Source: KBS-96 sp963722585
Lineage (GTDB): Bacteria; Acidobacteriota; Terriglobia; Bryobacterales; Bryobacteraceae
Assembly (NCBI GenBank): GCA_963722585.1
Contig: CAVRNU010000005.1
Span: forward strand, 11,382 to 75,381
Length of the DNA: 64,000 nucleotides
Direction: 5' to 3'
The position numbers and the translations under genes were made by a program. This document shows positions 8,981-18,047 of the stretch, piece after piece. The number at the start of each line of letters is the position of its first letter. Position 1 is the stretch's first letter. The notes beneath the pieces are model-generated. The model was not told the origin of the DNA. It searched no databases and saw only the letters and a list, made by a program, of their open reading frames with translations.

Positions 8981-9930
8981 TTAGGCGTTTACCAGGCGGG
9001 CGGATTCTACGTTATCTAGGAACCACTGATATGTCGATTTGATGCCTTCGGCCAAAGCGATGGTCGATTGCCAGCCTAATGAGTGAAGACGGGTCACGTC
9101 CAGGAGCTTGCGCGGAGTACCGTCGGGTTTCGAGGTATCGAAGATTAGTTCGCCTTCGAAGCCTACGATTTGTTTGACCAGGTGGGCGAGATCGGCGATG
9201 GTGATGTCGTCGCCGAAGCCTACGTTGACGATTTCGGGCTGGTCGTAGGTTTTCATCAGGAAGACGGCGGCGGAGGCGAGATCGTCTACGTGAAGGAATT
9301 CGCGGCGCGGCGAGCCGGTGCCCCAGACGACAACTTCGCGCTTTCGTTCGGTTTTGGCTTCGTGAAATTTGCGAATGAGCGCGGGGAGCACGTGAGAGCT
9401 TTTCAGATCGAAGTTATCGCCGGGGCCGTAGAGGTTGGTCGGCATTAAGCTGATGGCGTTGAATCCGTACTGCTGGCGATAGGCCTGGCATAGCTTGATG
9501 CCGGCGATTTTGGCGATGGCGTACCACTCGTTGGTCGGCTCGAGCGGCCAGTCAGTAAATACTCTTCTTTCATGGGTTGCGGAGCTAGCTTGGGATAAAT
9601 GCAGGAGGAACCCAGGAACTCGAGTTTCTTGACGCCGCAACGATAGGCCGAATCGATGATGTTGAGTTGAATGGCGAGATTGTTGCGGATGAAGTCGGCG
9701 GGATAGGTCGAATTGGCGAGAATGCCTCCTACTTTCGCCGCGGCAAAGAAAACGTATTCGGGTCGTTCGGTTTCAAAAAGCGCACGGACGGCGGATGGAT
9801 CCTCGAGGTCGGTCTCGTGGCGGCTGCGCAGAAGCAAGTTCGTATAGCCGTGGTGTTGGAGATGGCGGACGATGGCGGAGCCTACGAGCCCGCGGTGGCC
9901 GGCGATGAAGATTTTGGACGATGGATTCAT
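8981..9930 (-). pseudogene. fcl: GDP-L-fucose synthase (fcl/wcaG), frameshifted
   Basis: GDP-L-fucose synthase epimerises and reduces GDP-4-keto-6-deoxymannose, completing the step begun by Gmd. The N-terminal part (from ATG 9930) has the Rossmann motif GHRGLVGSAIVRHL and the family block FFAAAKVGGILANSTYPADF, then GSSCIYPKLAPQPMKEEYLL. The C-terminal part continues in another frame with PLEPTNEWYAIAKIAGIKL (catalytic Tyr-x3-Lys) and PTNLYGPGDNFD. Adding one base at about 9545-9549, inside a GGCCG stretch, restores a continuous protein of about 315 residues, the normal length. The gene is otherwise undamaged, so an assembly error is at least as likely as real inactivation. It follows gmd by one base. 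Confidence 0.88.
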
Positions 9931-9931
9931 G

Positions 9932-10960
9932 TTAGGCGATGGCGTGGGTGCGGCCGCTGGCGATGAGTTTCTCGTCCTGGGCGAGGCGCAGGTCGGAGGT
10001 GGTCATCATCGCGACCAGTTGTTTGAACGAGGTTCTGGGCTTCCAGCCCATTGCTTTTTGCGCCTTGGTGGAATCGCCCATCAGGTAATCGACTTCGGTG
10101 GGGCGGAAGTACTTGGGGTCGATCTCGACGTGTTTGCGCCAATCGAGATCGAGACAGCGGGCGGCTTCGTCGAGGAATTCGCGGACGGAGTAGGACTCGC
10201 CGGTGGCGATGACGAAATCGCCGGGCTCGCGATGCTGGAGCATGAGCCACATGGCTTCGACGTAATCGCCGGCAAAGCCCCAATCGCGCTTGGCGTCGAG
10301 ATTGCCGAGGAATAGTTTGTCCTGCAGGCCCATCTTGATGCGGGCCAGGGCGCGGGTGATTTTGCGAGTGACGAAGGTTTCACCGCGGCGCGGGGACTCA
10401 TGATTGAACAGAATGCCGTTGGTGATGAAGAGATTGTAGGCCTCGCGATAGTTGATGCACCACCAGTGCGCGGCCACTTTCGCAACGGCGTAGGGGCTGC
10501 GGGGGTAGAAGGGCGTGGCTTCGCTTTGGGGCGGTTTCGCGGCTCCGAACATTTCCGAAGAGCCGGCCTGATAGAAACGAACGGTGCGGCCTGTGTGCTC
10601 GATGTGGTCGCGAACGGCGTCGAGCAGGCGGAGTGTTCCGACCGCGTCGGCATCGGCGGTGTACTCGGGCAGCTCGAACGAAACTTTTACATGCGATTGA
10701 GCGCCGAGGTTATAGATCTCGTCGGGACACGATTTTTCGATGATCCGGCGCAGGACGGAGGAATCGTTGAGATCGCCGTAGTGCAGGGTGAGCTTACTGC
10801 CGCGCTCGTGAGGATCGCTGTAAAGATGATCGAGGCGGCCGGTATTGAAGCTGGAGCTGCGGCGCACGACTCCGTGTACGTGATAGCCCTTGGCGAGGAG
10901 GAACTCGGAGAGATAGGAGCCGTCCTGGCCAGTGATTCCAGTGATAAGCGCGGATTTCAT
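9932..10960 (-). CDS. gmd: GDP-mannose 4,6-dehydratase
   Basis: The 342-residue protein is an extended short-chain dehydrogenase that converts GDP-D-mannose to GDP-4-keto-6-deoxy-D-mannose using bound NADP. The cofactor motif TGITGQDGSYLSEFL is at residues 7-21. The catalytic residues are visible as SSEMFG (about 134-139) and Tyr157-x3-Lys161 (SPYAVAKVAAHWW). The block RRSSSFNTGRLDHLY is diagnostic for the family. It lies directly upstream of the fucose synthase gene (one-base gap), so together they supply GDP-L-fucose for the capsule polymer. Confidence 0.95.
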   Translation of the reverse strand: MKSALITGITGQDGSYLSEFLLAKGYHVHGVVRRSSSFNTGRLDHLYSDPHERGSKLTLHYGDLNDSSVLRRIIEKSCPDEIYNLGAQSHVKVSFELPEYTADADAVGTLRLLDAVRDHIEHTGRTVRFYQAGSSEMFGAAKPPQSEATPFYPRSPYAVAKVAAHWWCINYREAYNLFITNGILFNHESPRRGETFVTRKITRALARIKMGLQDKLFLGNLDAKRDWGFAGDYVEAMWLMLQHREPGDFVIATGESYSVREFLDEAARCLDLDWRKHVEIDPKYFRPTEVDYLMGDSTKAQKAMGWKPRTSFKQLVAMMTTSDLRLAQDEKLIASGRTHAIA

Positions 10961-10976
10961 AGAATTTCTTTTAAGT

Positions 10977-11276
10977 TTAGCTGAGTGAGGTAAATTTCGC
11001 GGTCGAAGAATCTTTGACGAGCCGCGAGAGGCGTTCGAGTTCGGAGGCGAGAACGTTGAACTTGAGTTTCAGTTCGCGGATTTCGCCGTCTGTGGAAGCG
11101 GAAGTGAATCCGCCTTCGAGAATGATCTTCTGCATGGCGGCGCGGGCGAGCTCGGAGACGCTGCGAGCGCCGTTTTTGGAGCAGGCATTTTGCAGCAGCT
11201 TGTATTCGTCGCCGGAGAGGCGAAAGCTGACCATTTTGGATTTTCTGGTCGATTCAAAGACGGCAGACAGGGGCAT
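10977..11276 (-). CDS. Small ribbon-helix-helix-like protein with C-terminal coiled coil
   Basis: The protein is 99 residues when started at the ATG at 11276. An upstream in-frame ATG only adds translated REP sequence and is unlikely to be real. Residues 14-45 (KMVSFRLSGDEYKLLQNACS, then ARSVSELARAAMQ) resemble a ribbon-helix-helix DNA-binding fold: one strand and two helices. The rest (GEIRELKLKFNVLASELERL) is predicted helical with heptad character. It sits between the NusG-like gene and gmd, separated from the former by a REP element. It may be a regulator of the capsule locus or a partner of the antiterminator, but this is inference from position. Confidence 0.6.
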   Translation of the reverse strand: MPLSAVFESTRKSKMVSFRLSGDEYKLLQNACSKNGARSVSELARAAMQKIILEGGFTSASTDGEIRELKLKFNVLASELERLSRLVKDSSTAKFTSLS

Positions 11277-11301
11277 AGCTGAAGAATAGAAATGTGAGAC
11301 C

Positions 11302-11343
11302 GGCGAACTGAAGTTCGCCGCGGCACGCTGAAGCGTGCGCCAC
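11302..11343 (+). repeat. REP element, main subtype
   Basis: Hairpin 1 is GGCGAACTgaAGTTCGCC and hairpin 2 is GCACGCTgaAGCGTGC, ending GCCAC. It lies between the NusG-like gene and the RHH-like gene, five bases from the antiterminator stop. Read on the minus strand, it would fold in the mRNA immediately after the antiterminator coding region. Confidence 0.9.
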
Positions 11344-11347
11344 AAAG

Positions 11348-11869
11348 TTACATGGGGCGGACGTGGGCGCTATCTACTTCGGTTGCGACGGAGCGCTGCA
11401 GAAGGTCGACGGAGACGATGAGGCGGTGTTGACCGCGGGAGCCAACCAGAATGCCTTCGACATCGGCGAGCGGGCCGGAATGCAACCGGACGCGTTGGCC
11501 GACGCGGAGAAAGGGGTGGGGCCGGCAGAGGGCTCCCGAGCGGACGATGGATTGAATGGCTTCGACTTCGGCGGGATTCACGGGAGTGGGCTGCGATCCA
11601 AAACCGACGATGTATTCGACGTGGGGCGTGGAAAGCGCAGGCAAGCGGTTGGTCCATGCTAATTTGCAGAACAAATAACCAGGAAATAGTGGCGAATGAA
11701 GAGTCTTTATGCGGTCGGAGTACTTGCGGCTGTCGAGATAGGTCGGGCAAAAGACTTCGAGTCCGCGGGCGGAGAGGGTGTCGCCGACTGTTTTTTCAGC
11801 GCGGGAACGGACCTTCAGAGCAAACCAGTGAAGGCCGGATTCAGGGCAGGCTACCGCCATTTTTGTCAC
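11348..11869 (-). CDS. NusG-paralogue transcription antiterminator (UpxY/LoaP/RfaH type)
   Basis: The 173-residue protein has an N-terminal NGN domain (HWFALKVRSRAEKTVGDTL, then LFPGYLFCKL) and a C-terminal KOW domain (RVGQRVRLHSGPLADVEGIL, about 125-145). Specialised NusG paralogues of this kind bind elongating RNA polymerase near the start of long polysaccharide operons and suppress premature termination. Its place as the first gene of an 11-kb co-directional capsule locus fits exactly. The N-terminal FPGYLF motif and the KOW domain separate it from unrelated proteins. I cannot identify a recruitment element (ops-like) from sequence alone. Housekeeping NusG would sit beside secE and rplK, which are absent. 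Confidence 0.88.
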   Translation of the reverse strand: MTKMAVACPESGLHWFALKVRSRAEKTVGDTLSARGLEVFCPTYLDSRKYSDRIKTLHSPLFPGYLFCKLAWTNRLPALSTPHVEYIVGFGSQPTPVNPAEVEAIQSIVRSGALCRPHPFLRVGQRVRLHSGPLADVEGILVGSRGQHRLIVSVDLLQRSVATEVDSAHVRPM

Positions 11870-12056
11870 AGGTCTCAGCTTGTTTACTGGTTGGTACCAG
11901 AACTAAAGACGTAAACACCGGGGGGAAATCTCAAGCGCATCCGGCTCCCGATGAACGTTGTCAATCAGGTACGTATGACATTAATGTGGCGGGAAATGGC
12001 GGTTTTTCTTCGTAAATCTTGGGTGAATTATGCGGAGTTGGAACGTGAGGCAGCGA

Positions 12057-12557
12057 TCATTTGGCGGGTGGTGTAAACAAATGAAGCAAGACGACGGCTT
12101 GGGCTTCGCAGGAGCGGCCTTCGCCGACGGGGCCGACGTTTTCGGCGGTTTTGAATTTGAGGCTAAAAGCGTTTACATCGATTTTTAGAGAGGCAGCGAG
12201 ATTTTCGCGAATGGCGAAGCGGAAGTCTTTGAGCTTGGGGCGTTCGAGGATGACGGTGGAATCGATGTTCGAGATGCGATAGCCTTGTTCGGCCGCGAGG
12301 CGCTGCGCTTCGAGGAGGAACTGGATGCTGTCCGCGCCGTGCCATTCGGGAGCAGTGTCGGGGAAATGGAGACCGATATCGCCTAGAGACAGCGCGCCTA
12401 GGATTGCGTCGGTGATGGCGTGGGCGAGGACGTCGGCATCGGAGTGGCCGGCGAGGCCGAATTCGGAAGGAATTTTGACGCCGCCGAGGATGAGGTCGCG
12501 GCCGGGCTCGAGGCGGTGAGTGTCCCAGCCTTGGCCGATGCGGAAAGGGGGTCTCAC
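12057..12557 (-). CDS. ispF: 2-C-methyl-D-erythritol 2,4-cyclodiphosphate synthase
   Basis: IspF cyclises CDP-methylerythritol 2-phosphate in the MEP isoprenoid pathway. The 166-residue protein begins at a GTG (12557-12555) that overlaps the ispD stop by one base (TAGTG). A longer frame extends upstream but is only the shadow of ispD. Metal ligands are visible as Asp12 and His14 in GQGWDTHRL and His46 in LAHAITDAILGALSLGDIGL. The family motif GHSDADV precedes them, and the substrate-binding SLKFKTAENVGPVGEG block lies near the end. Its length matches the family. Confidence 0.95.
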   Translation of the reverse strand: MRPPFRIGQGWDTHRLEPGRDLILGGVKIPSEFGLAGHSDADVLAHAITDAILGALSLGDIGLHFPDTAPEWHGADSIQFLLEAQRLAAEQGYRISNIDSTVILERPKLKDFRFAIRENLAASLKIDVNAFSLKFKTAENVGPVGEGRSCEAQAVVLLHLFTPPAK

Positions 12558-13279
12558 TAGAGCCGGAGACCTGCGGTTTCGAGCGAGAGATAGAGGCGGG
12601 CGAGATCCATGTCGGAGGGTTTGGTGATTTTGATGTTGCGATCGCTTCCCATGACGACGGAGACTTCGACCTGTTCGAGGCGTTCGATGAGGGAAGATTC
12701 GTCGGTACCGATGAAGAGGTCGTCGCGGGCCATTTGAAAGGCTTGTTTCAGGAGATCGGTTTTGAAGACCTGCGGGGTTTGGGTGAGGATCAAGCGCTCG
12801 CGTGGCAAGGTGGCGCGGACCTTGTTGCGGTGCACCTGCTTGACGGTGTCGACGGGGACGATGCCGACGATGGCGGCGCCGACTTGAGCAGCTTCCCGGA
12901 TGACTTTTTCGATGGTTTCGATTTCGATGAAGGGCCGGACGGCATCGTGAACCGCAACCAGGTCGGTATCGGCGGAGATGGTGGCGAGGGCGTTCTCGAC
13001 AGATTGCTGGCGCGTTTCGCCGCCCTCGATGGTGCGGACGATTTTGGAGAAGCCCTGGTGGATGATGAGGTCGTTTGCCCAAGCGATGTCGTCGTGGCGC
13101 AAGGCGATGACGATTTCCGTTACCAAGGGGCAGGAGACGAACTTGCGGACCGTGTGAATGAGGATGGGCGAGCCATTCAACAGCATGAACTGTTTGCGGC
13201 TGATGCCTTCGTTTTCGGGCACGCCGCGCCCCATCCGGGTGCCGAGCCCGGCGGCTGGAAGGATAACGGAGACGTTCAT
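12557..13279 (-). CDS. ispD: 2-C-methyl-D-erythritol 4-phosphate cytidylyltransferase
   Basis: IspD transfers CMP to methylerythritol phosphate, two steps before IspF. The 240-residue protein opens with the nucleotide-binding PAAGLGTRMGRG (8-19) and has RKQFMLLNGSPIL, GGETRQQSVENAL and VAVHDAVRPF, the substrate and Mg-binding aspartate region of this family, then TQTPQVFKTDLL and GTDESSLIE. It is the expected length. It is co-directional with, and overlaps, ispF, suggesting coupled translation. A REP element separates it from the upstream Gld-type operon. Confidence 0.95.
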   Translation of the reverse strand: MNVSVILPAAGLGTRMGRGVPENEGISRKQFMLLNGSPILIHTVRKFVSCPLVTEIVIALRHDDIAWANDLIIHQGFSKIVRTIEGGETRQQSVENALATISADTDLVAVHDAVRPFIEIETIEKVIREAAQVGAAIVGIVPVDTVKQVHRNKVRATLPRERLILTQTPQVFKTDLLKQAFQMARDDLFIGTDESSLIERLEQVEVSVVMGSDRNIKITKPSDMDLARLYLSLETAGLRL

Positions 13280-13327
13280 GGCTCGGGGTGAGGGGATGCT
13301 GGTTTATTCATCATACAGGCGAGACAC

Positions 13328-13369
13328 GGCGAACTGAAGTTCGCCGCAGCACGCTGAAGCGTGCGCTAC
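13328..13369 (+). repeat. REP element, main subtype
   Basis: Hairpin 1 is GGCGAACTgaAGTTCGCC and hairpin 2 is GCACGCTgaAGCGTGC. The tail is GCTAC instead of GCCAC. It lies between the DUF4340 gene (stop at 13371) and ispD, one base from the DUF4340 stop codon, where it could act as a transcript-end structure. Confidence 0.88.
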
Positions 13370-13370
13370 G

Positions 13371-14693
13371 TCATTTCTTGGTGGGTGGCGCGGGTTTGAT
13401 TTCGCTAAAGGCTTTTACGAAATCGTCGACGTTCTTTTCGGAGACCTCGTAGAGGGAGGGCTCGTTCTCGCGCTTGGCGATGTATTTGTCGCGCGATTTG
13501 GCGAACGCGACTTTTTCGGTGCGCTTGCCGTCGTTCGAGACGATGGTGATGTCGAGAGTGGGATTAGCGAATCCTTCGGTGGGAAAGGCGCTCGAGGAAA
13601 GATCGCGAAGCTGGTCGATGGCGGTCTGGATGGAGGCGGCATCCATGGTTTTGCCGTTGAGCTTCCAGTCCTGGCCCGATTTTTGATAGGTGGAATCGGC
13701 GGAGCCGTTTTGAAATTCGATTTTGGTGGGATCGCTGAATCCGAAATCGAATAGCTTGTGATTGCGGAAATCGTCGAGCGTTTTATCGACTCCCGAGCCC
13801 AGATCGGATGAAATCTTGTAGACACCGCTCATGGCCGAGCTTTTTGCGTAATAGTCGTTCTTGTTTTTTTTGATGTCGAGCGATTCGGTGCCGCTTGCAT
13901 CAGTGGTCTTTACCGTGGCGATGGGCTGGCCGGAGGTAAAGAGCTCGGCAGCCTTTTTCTGGTCATCGGCGGAACCGGAGAGATCCATTTTGGCGTCCTG
14001 CAGCTTGCGGATGAGCTCTTCCACTTGAAAGCTGTCGGCGCGGTAGGCGGCGGGCTTAACGATTTGCCAATCGCCCTGGTTGTTTTTGGCAAAGGAGATG
14101 GGGCCTTTCTTCGAATCGACTTCAACGCTCGTGAGTTTGTCGTTGTTGAAGGTGAGGAGGCGCTTATCGCGCAGATCGTTCACGGTTTTGTCGAATGAAG
14201 TTTTGGTGGAGGTCGAGACGGCGTAGATTTTAGGGTCGGAGACGCGCTCGACATAGACAAGCGAACCGGCAGGGGCGTCGTCGCCGAATTCGATGGTGTC
14301 GGACTTGCCGCCTTTGCGGGCGATTGTGACAGTCATGGTCGGGGAGGCAAGACCGTATTTGGGTCGATCGGCCGCTTTGTCGTCGACGACGCTATCGGCC
14401 GTGAGAGGCGCGAGGGCGGAGGTCATGGAGGAGACACTATCCTGGTCGGCCGGAAGTTTCTCGGGCTGTGTGATCTGCCACTGGCCGCTCGCGTGATCGA
14501 GAACGAGCTGGGAGCCGTTTTTCTTTTTGATGGCGATCTGCTGGAGGTCGGCCGAAGGGATGTCGATGACCTTCGGGCTGGCGGCAGTTGTAGTAGGAGT
14601 GGTTCCGGCTTGGGGATGTTTCTTGGCCCACCAGACAACTCCGCTGAGTGCAGCGAGGAGTACGGTCGCTGCCAGTAAGCTACGCGGCTTCAT
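13371..14693 (-). CDS. DUF4340 domain-containing membrane-anchored protein
   Basis: The 440-residue protein has one N-terminal transmembrane helix (LLAATVLLAALSGVVWW) and a large extracytoplasmic region with repeated DUF4340 units. The repeats carry recurring patterns such as YGLASPTMTVTI, GDDAPAGSLVYV and FDKTVNDLRDKRLLTFNNDK. In many bacteria, DUF4340 proteins are encoded directly after Gld-type ABC transporter genes, as here. Their biochemical role is unknown. They are presumed to be periplasmic partners of the transporter. It starts seven bases after the GldG-like gene. Confidence 0.85.
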   Translation of the reverse strand: MKPRSLLAATVLLAALSGVVWWAKKHPQAGTTPTTTAASPKVIDIPSADLQQIAIKKKNGSQLVLDHASGQWQITQPEKLPADQDSVSSMTSALAPLTADSVVDDKAADRPKYGLASPTMTVTIARKGGKSDTIEFGDDAPAGSLVYVERVSDPKIYAVSTSTKTSFDKTVNDLRDKRLLTFNNDKLTSVEVDSKKGPISFAKNNQGDWQIVKPAAYRADSFQVEELIRKLQDAKMDLSGSADDQKKAAELFTSGQPIATVKTTDASGTESLDIKKNKNDYYAKSSAMSGVYKISSDLGSGVDKTLDDFRNHKLFDFGFSDPTKIEFQNGSADSTYQKSGQDWKLNGKTMDAASIQTAIDQLRDLSSSAFPTEGFANPTLDITIVSNDGKRTEKVAFAKSRDKYIAKRENEPSLYEVSEKNVDDFVKAFSEIKPAPPTKK

Positions 14694-14699
14694 CTCGTG

Positions 14700-16083
14700 C
14701 TATCTCCGCTTTAGAAATACACTGACGCCTGTGCCAATGATGAGCAGCGGCAAAGCGATCAGCGTGAAGTAGAGGAACAAGCGCATCTGCGAGGCATTCA
14801 CGTTCAGCCTGCGATCGTCGGCTTCTTTCGGACGAATGGAGATGAGGTCTTCATCCTGCGCGAGCCAGTTGACGGCATTCATGGCGAGATCGCGATTGGC
14901 ATTGAAACTGATGAAATTGTTGGCCGCGAATCCGGAATTGCCGACGACGACGAATCGACCTTGCTGATTTGGCTTGCCTGTCGAGTAGGTGCCGGCGGCT
15001 CCGAGGGTGAACGGTCCTTTTTTGTTTTTCGGATCGTCGAGCGAAACGGAGCGGGCCGAGAGATTCGACGTGGCTTCGGCGTTGTTGCCTGTCGAGAAGA
15101 GCTTCTCGACGGTGGTTTTGTCTTTATTGGCGATGTCGATGGACTGCGCGAGCGGGAAACCGGTGGCCGAGTGCAATTCGGTGACGATGGGCTGAGATCC
15201 GTAGGAAGTGATGAGCGGGACCTGCGGGCCTAAGCCGAATAGCTGGCCGATGGGATTGACTTCGAGCACCAGGTTGTTGCCGATGGTGACGCCCCAATCG
15301 GCCAGGAGTTTTTCGAGGCCTTCGTTCTTGCTCGTGGTTTCACGGCCCATTTGGAGGGGCGGATCGAGGAGAAACATGGCGCGGCCACCGTTCTCGACAT
15401 ATTTTTTGATGGCGTCGACTTCGGGCGGCTGGTAGTCGTATTGGGGGCCGGCAACGACGAGCACGGTACAATCGGCCGGGAACCTGCGCGGTTTGAAGCA
15501 AGTTAGCCGCTACAGCATCGTAGCTCTCTTTCGACAGGGCATCTTTGAAGCGCGAGAGGCCGGTGGCTCCAGTTTCGTCGAGGCCATGTTCGCCGCTGCC
15601 CTGGGCGAAACAGATTTTCTTAGTGCCGCCTTTTTCGGCGCGGATGAAGGCTCCGGTGATGCCCTCTTCGGTCATCGCCTTGGCTTCTTCCTTTTTGCCG
15701 TTCAGTTCGACGAAGGCCGTGCCGGGATACTTCAGGTTGTAGCTGCGGGCGAGGATCGGATCCTTCGTGAAGTCGATGTACTGGATGTGAATCTTGGGCG
15801 AGAGGTTCGCGTAGCGGTCGAGAAGAGCCTTGGCCTGATCGAATTGGGAGGTGCGGTCGATGTAGGTGATGGTGGCGCCGGTTTTGAGCTCGTTGACGAT
15901 TTTCTTGGTTTGATCGGAAAGGGTGTAGCGCTTGTTGGCGGTTGCGTCGTAGGACTTGTTGTAGCGGTTGGCAAGCCAGTTAATCATCACGAGCACGGCG
16001 ACGATGACGAGAATGTAGAGCGCGGCGGTCCCGCCATATTTCGCCTGGCGCGAAGCTGCATCCAAGGTCTTAGTTGCCGCCAT
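14700..16083 (-). pseudogene. GldG-like ABC transporter auxiliary protein, frameshifted
   Basis: The N-terminal part (from ATG 16083) has a transmembrane helix (ALYILVIVAVLVMINWL) and the block NKRYTLSDQTKKIVNELKTG, characteristic of the GldG family. The second part continues in another frame from VLVVAGPQYDYQPPEVDAIK through FLLDPPLQMG and ends with a membrane helix and a basic tail (FLKRR). Removing one base from the GGG at 15478-15480 joins both parts into one protein of about 460 residues, the expected size. GldG proteins have an inactive Rossmann-like domain exposed to the periplasm. The rest of the gene looks conserved, so sequencing error is likely. Confidence 0.82.
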
Positions 16084-16851
16084 TTATGCCCTCCACCTGA
16101 GCGATTCGAGCGAGCGGGCGGTTAAAAACAGGCCGAAGAAGATCATGGAAAGGTAGAAGATATAGTCTTTGCTATCGAGGACGCCGCGGGCGAAGCTGTC
16201 GTAGTGGCTGACGATCGAGATGTAGGAAAGCACCTGCGCCACGACGGAGCTTTCAAAGGCCGTGGCCCAGCTCAACACAAACAGAAGGAGCGATAGAGCG
16301 AAACCGGCGGCCGCAGCGACAATCTGGTTTTTGGTCAGCGTCGAGATAAAGGTGCATAGCGACAGTATGCTTGCGCCCTGCAGCCAGAGGCCGACGAAAG
16401 CGAGGGCAACCGGCTTCCAATCGGGCCTGCCATAGACGAACAGGAAAACGAAATCGAGGAAAACCAGGAACAGCAAGGCGGCATACATGATGACCGCCGA
16501 CAGCCATTTGCCGAGGATGATTTCGAGATCGCGCACAGGAGAGGTGATGAGGAGCTCGATTGTGCCCTGCCGCTTCTCTTCGGCGAAGAGACGCATGGCA
16601 AGCAGCGGAATTAGGAACAGAGCGATGACCGAGATGTTCTGGAGAACGGGAACAATGACGCGGTCGTTGATGCTCATCGGGAACGATTGTCCCTGCATTT
16701 GCGATTCGAGGCTGTCTTTCACGAAGAAGGCAGTTGCGGCATAGCTGAAATAACCGCTCAGGAACGCGAATATGGTGAGCAGAACCCAGGCGATGGGGGA
16801 CACAAAGTAGCTGTAGAGTTCGCGGCGGCAAATTGTCCAAACGTTTCTCAT
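16084..16851 (-). CDS. ABC-2 type transporter permease (GldF-like)
   Basis: The 255-residue protein has six predicted transmembrane helices. It also has the ABC-2/GldF hallmark around RLFAEEKRQGTIELLITSPV, a cytoplasmic loop that contacts the ATPase, followed by EIILGKWLSAV. Its stop is immediately followed by the GldG-like start. Its own start overlaps the ATPase stop (16851/16848), so the operon is tightly coupled. GldF/NosY-type permeases act with GldA-like ATPases. In Bacteroidetes they support gliding, but related operons are widespread in non-gliding bacteria and their substrate is unknown. Confidence 0.88.
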   Translation of the reverse strand: MRNVWTICRRELYSYFVSPIAWVLLTIFAFLSGYFSYAATAFFVKDSLESQMQGQSFPMSINDRVIVPVLQNISVIALFLIPLLAMRLFAEEKRQGTIELLITSPVRDLEIILGKWLSAVIMYAALLFLVFLDFVFLFVYGRPDWKPVALAFVGLWLQGASILSLCTFISTLTKNQIVAAAAGFALSLLLFVLSWATAFESSVVAQVLSYISIVSHYDSFARGVLDSKDYIFYLSMIFFGLFLTARSLESLRWRA

Positions 16852-17831
16852 TGTTGTTCTCCGGCGGCGACTGGTTCGGCGACATCCGGTTGGGCGCCGG
16901 TCAACTGCAGGAAGACTTCCTCGAGGCTGTAATTTAAGGATCGAAGCTCGAGCAGATTCCAGCCGGCGTTCACGACCGCGCGAGCCACGTCGGCGCGCGC
17001 AACGTGGCCCGGCAGGCTTTCGACTTCGAACGTCATGCGGTGATCGGCGGCCTGCTTATAGAGCACCTTGCTCACACCGGAGACGCGTTCGAGTTTCTGC
17101 TGGACGTCGGATTGGCCGGCAATTCCATCGGTCTCGACTTCAACGGCAACGGCGTCAGTGCCGCGCATACGGTGTGTAAGGTTCTCAACCGAATCGGTGG
17201 CAACCAGCTTGCCTTTGTTGATGATGATGACTTTTTCGCAAACCGCTTCCACCTCCGGCAGAATGTGGGTGCTGAGGATGATGGTGTGCTCGCCGGCGAG
17301 GCTCTTGATGAGTTCGCGCGTTTCGATGATCTGTTTTGGATCGAGGCCGGCAGTCGGTTCGTCGAGGATCAGCACGTCCGGATTATGAATAATGGCCTGG
17401 GCGAGTCCGACGCGCTGGCGGTAGCCCTTCGAAAGCTTCGAGATGAGCTTGTTCTTTACGTCCGCTACGGCGCAGCGCTCGCAGACCTCATCGACACGCC
17501 GCTTAAGATCGGAGCTGGCGATGCCCTTTAAGCGGCCTACGAAGGCGAGATAATCGGCGACCTCCATTTCCGGATAAAGCGGCGGAGCTTCGGGCAAGTA
17601 ACCAATTCGCTTTTTCACGTCTAAGGGTTTTTCGAAGACATCGTAGCCCGCGACTATAGCGGTGCCGTTGGTAGGCGGGAGAAAGCAGGTAAGAACGCGC
17701 ATCGTGGTGGTTTTACCCGCTCCGTTAGGACCTAGGAAACCTACGATCTCGCCCTTTTCAACGGTAAACGAAATATCATCGACGGCGACGTTGCGCGCGT
17801 ATCGCTTGGTGAGGCCTTGAACCTGAATCAT
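16848..17831 (-). CDS. ABC transporter ATP-binding protein (GldA-like)
   Basis: The 327-residue ATPase has Walker A GPNGAGKTTTMRVL (about 34-47), the signature region LSKGYRQRVGLAQAI, Walker B VLILDEPTAGLDP, and the switch histidine in ILSTHILPEVEAV. A C-terminal extension of about 100 residues after the nucleotide-binding domain is usual for GldA/CcmA-like proteins that pair with ABC-2 permeases. It is the first gene of the four-gene cassette with the permease, the GldG-like protein and the DUF4340 protein, and would power it. Confidence 0.93.
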   Translation of the reverse strand: MIQVQGLTKRYARNVAVDDISFTVEKGEIVGFLGPNGAGKTTTMRVLTCFLPPTNGTAIVAGYDVFEKPLDVKKRIGYLPEAPPLYPEMEVADYLAFVGRLKGIASSDLKRRVDEVCERCAVADVKNKLISKLSKGYRQRVGLAQAIIHNPDVLILDEPTAGLDPKQIIETRELIKSLAGEHTIILSTHILPEVEAVCEKVIIINKGKLVATDSVENLTHRMRGTDAVAVEVETDGIAGQSDVQQKLERVSGVSKVLYKQAADHRMTFEVESLPGHVARADVARAVVNAGWNLLELRSLNYSLEEVFLQLTGAQPDVAEPVAAGEQQ

Positions 17832-17958
17832 AAGAGCTTATGCCTTTAATCCGGGCTCGCACAACGGCTGAAACCGCCTGTGCTCCGCCCAGACCCGGTC
17901 CCGCGCCTTCGATTTTAGGGATAGAAGGTTTGCGGGGGCGCTGGAACGCCCGAACCTT

Positions 17959-17973
17959 ATAGAGTAACTCTAT
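17959..17973. promoter_or_regulatory. Short palindrome upstream of the Gld-type operon
   Basis: ATAGAGT-a-ACTCTAT is a perfect 7-1-7 inverted repeat about 130 bases upstream of the ATPase start, in the 216-base gap that also follows fabI. It could be an operator. No second copy or recognisable promoter was seen beside it. Confidence 0.3.
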
Positions 17974-18047
17974 CGCGTAACGGGCGGATAAATGCCTACC
18001 TGTTAGGACGGACGAAGCGCCCAATCGTTTCGTTGATGCCTCTCCCC

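Noticed and set aside
11959..11964. TTGACA on the minus strand upstream of the NusG-like gene as a -35 box
   Set aside because: No acceptable -10 sequence lies 16 to 19 bases downstream.
12560..13082. Long minus-strand frame joined upstream of ispF
   Set aside because: It is an arginine- and proline-rich shadow of ispD. The GTG at 12557 gives a normal-length IspF.
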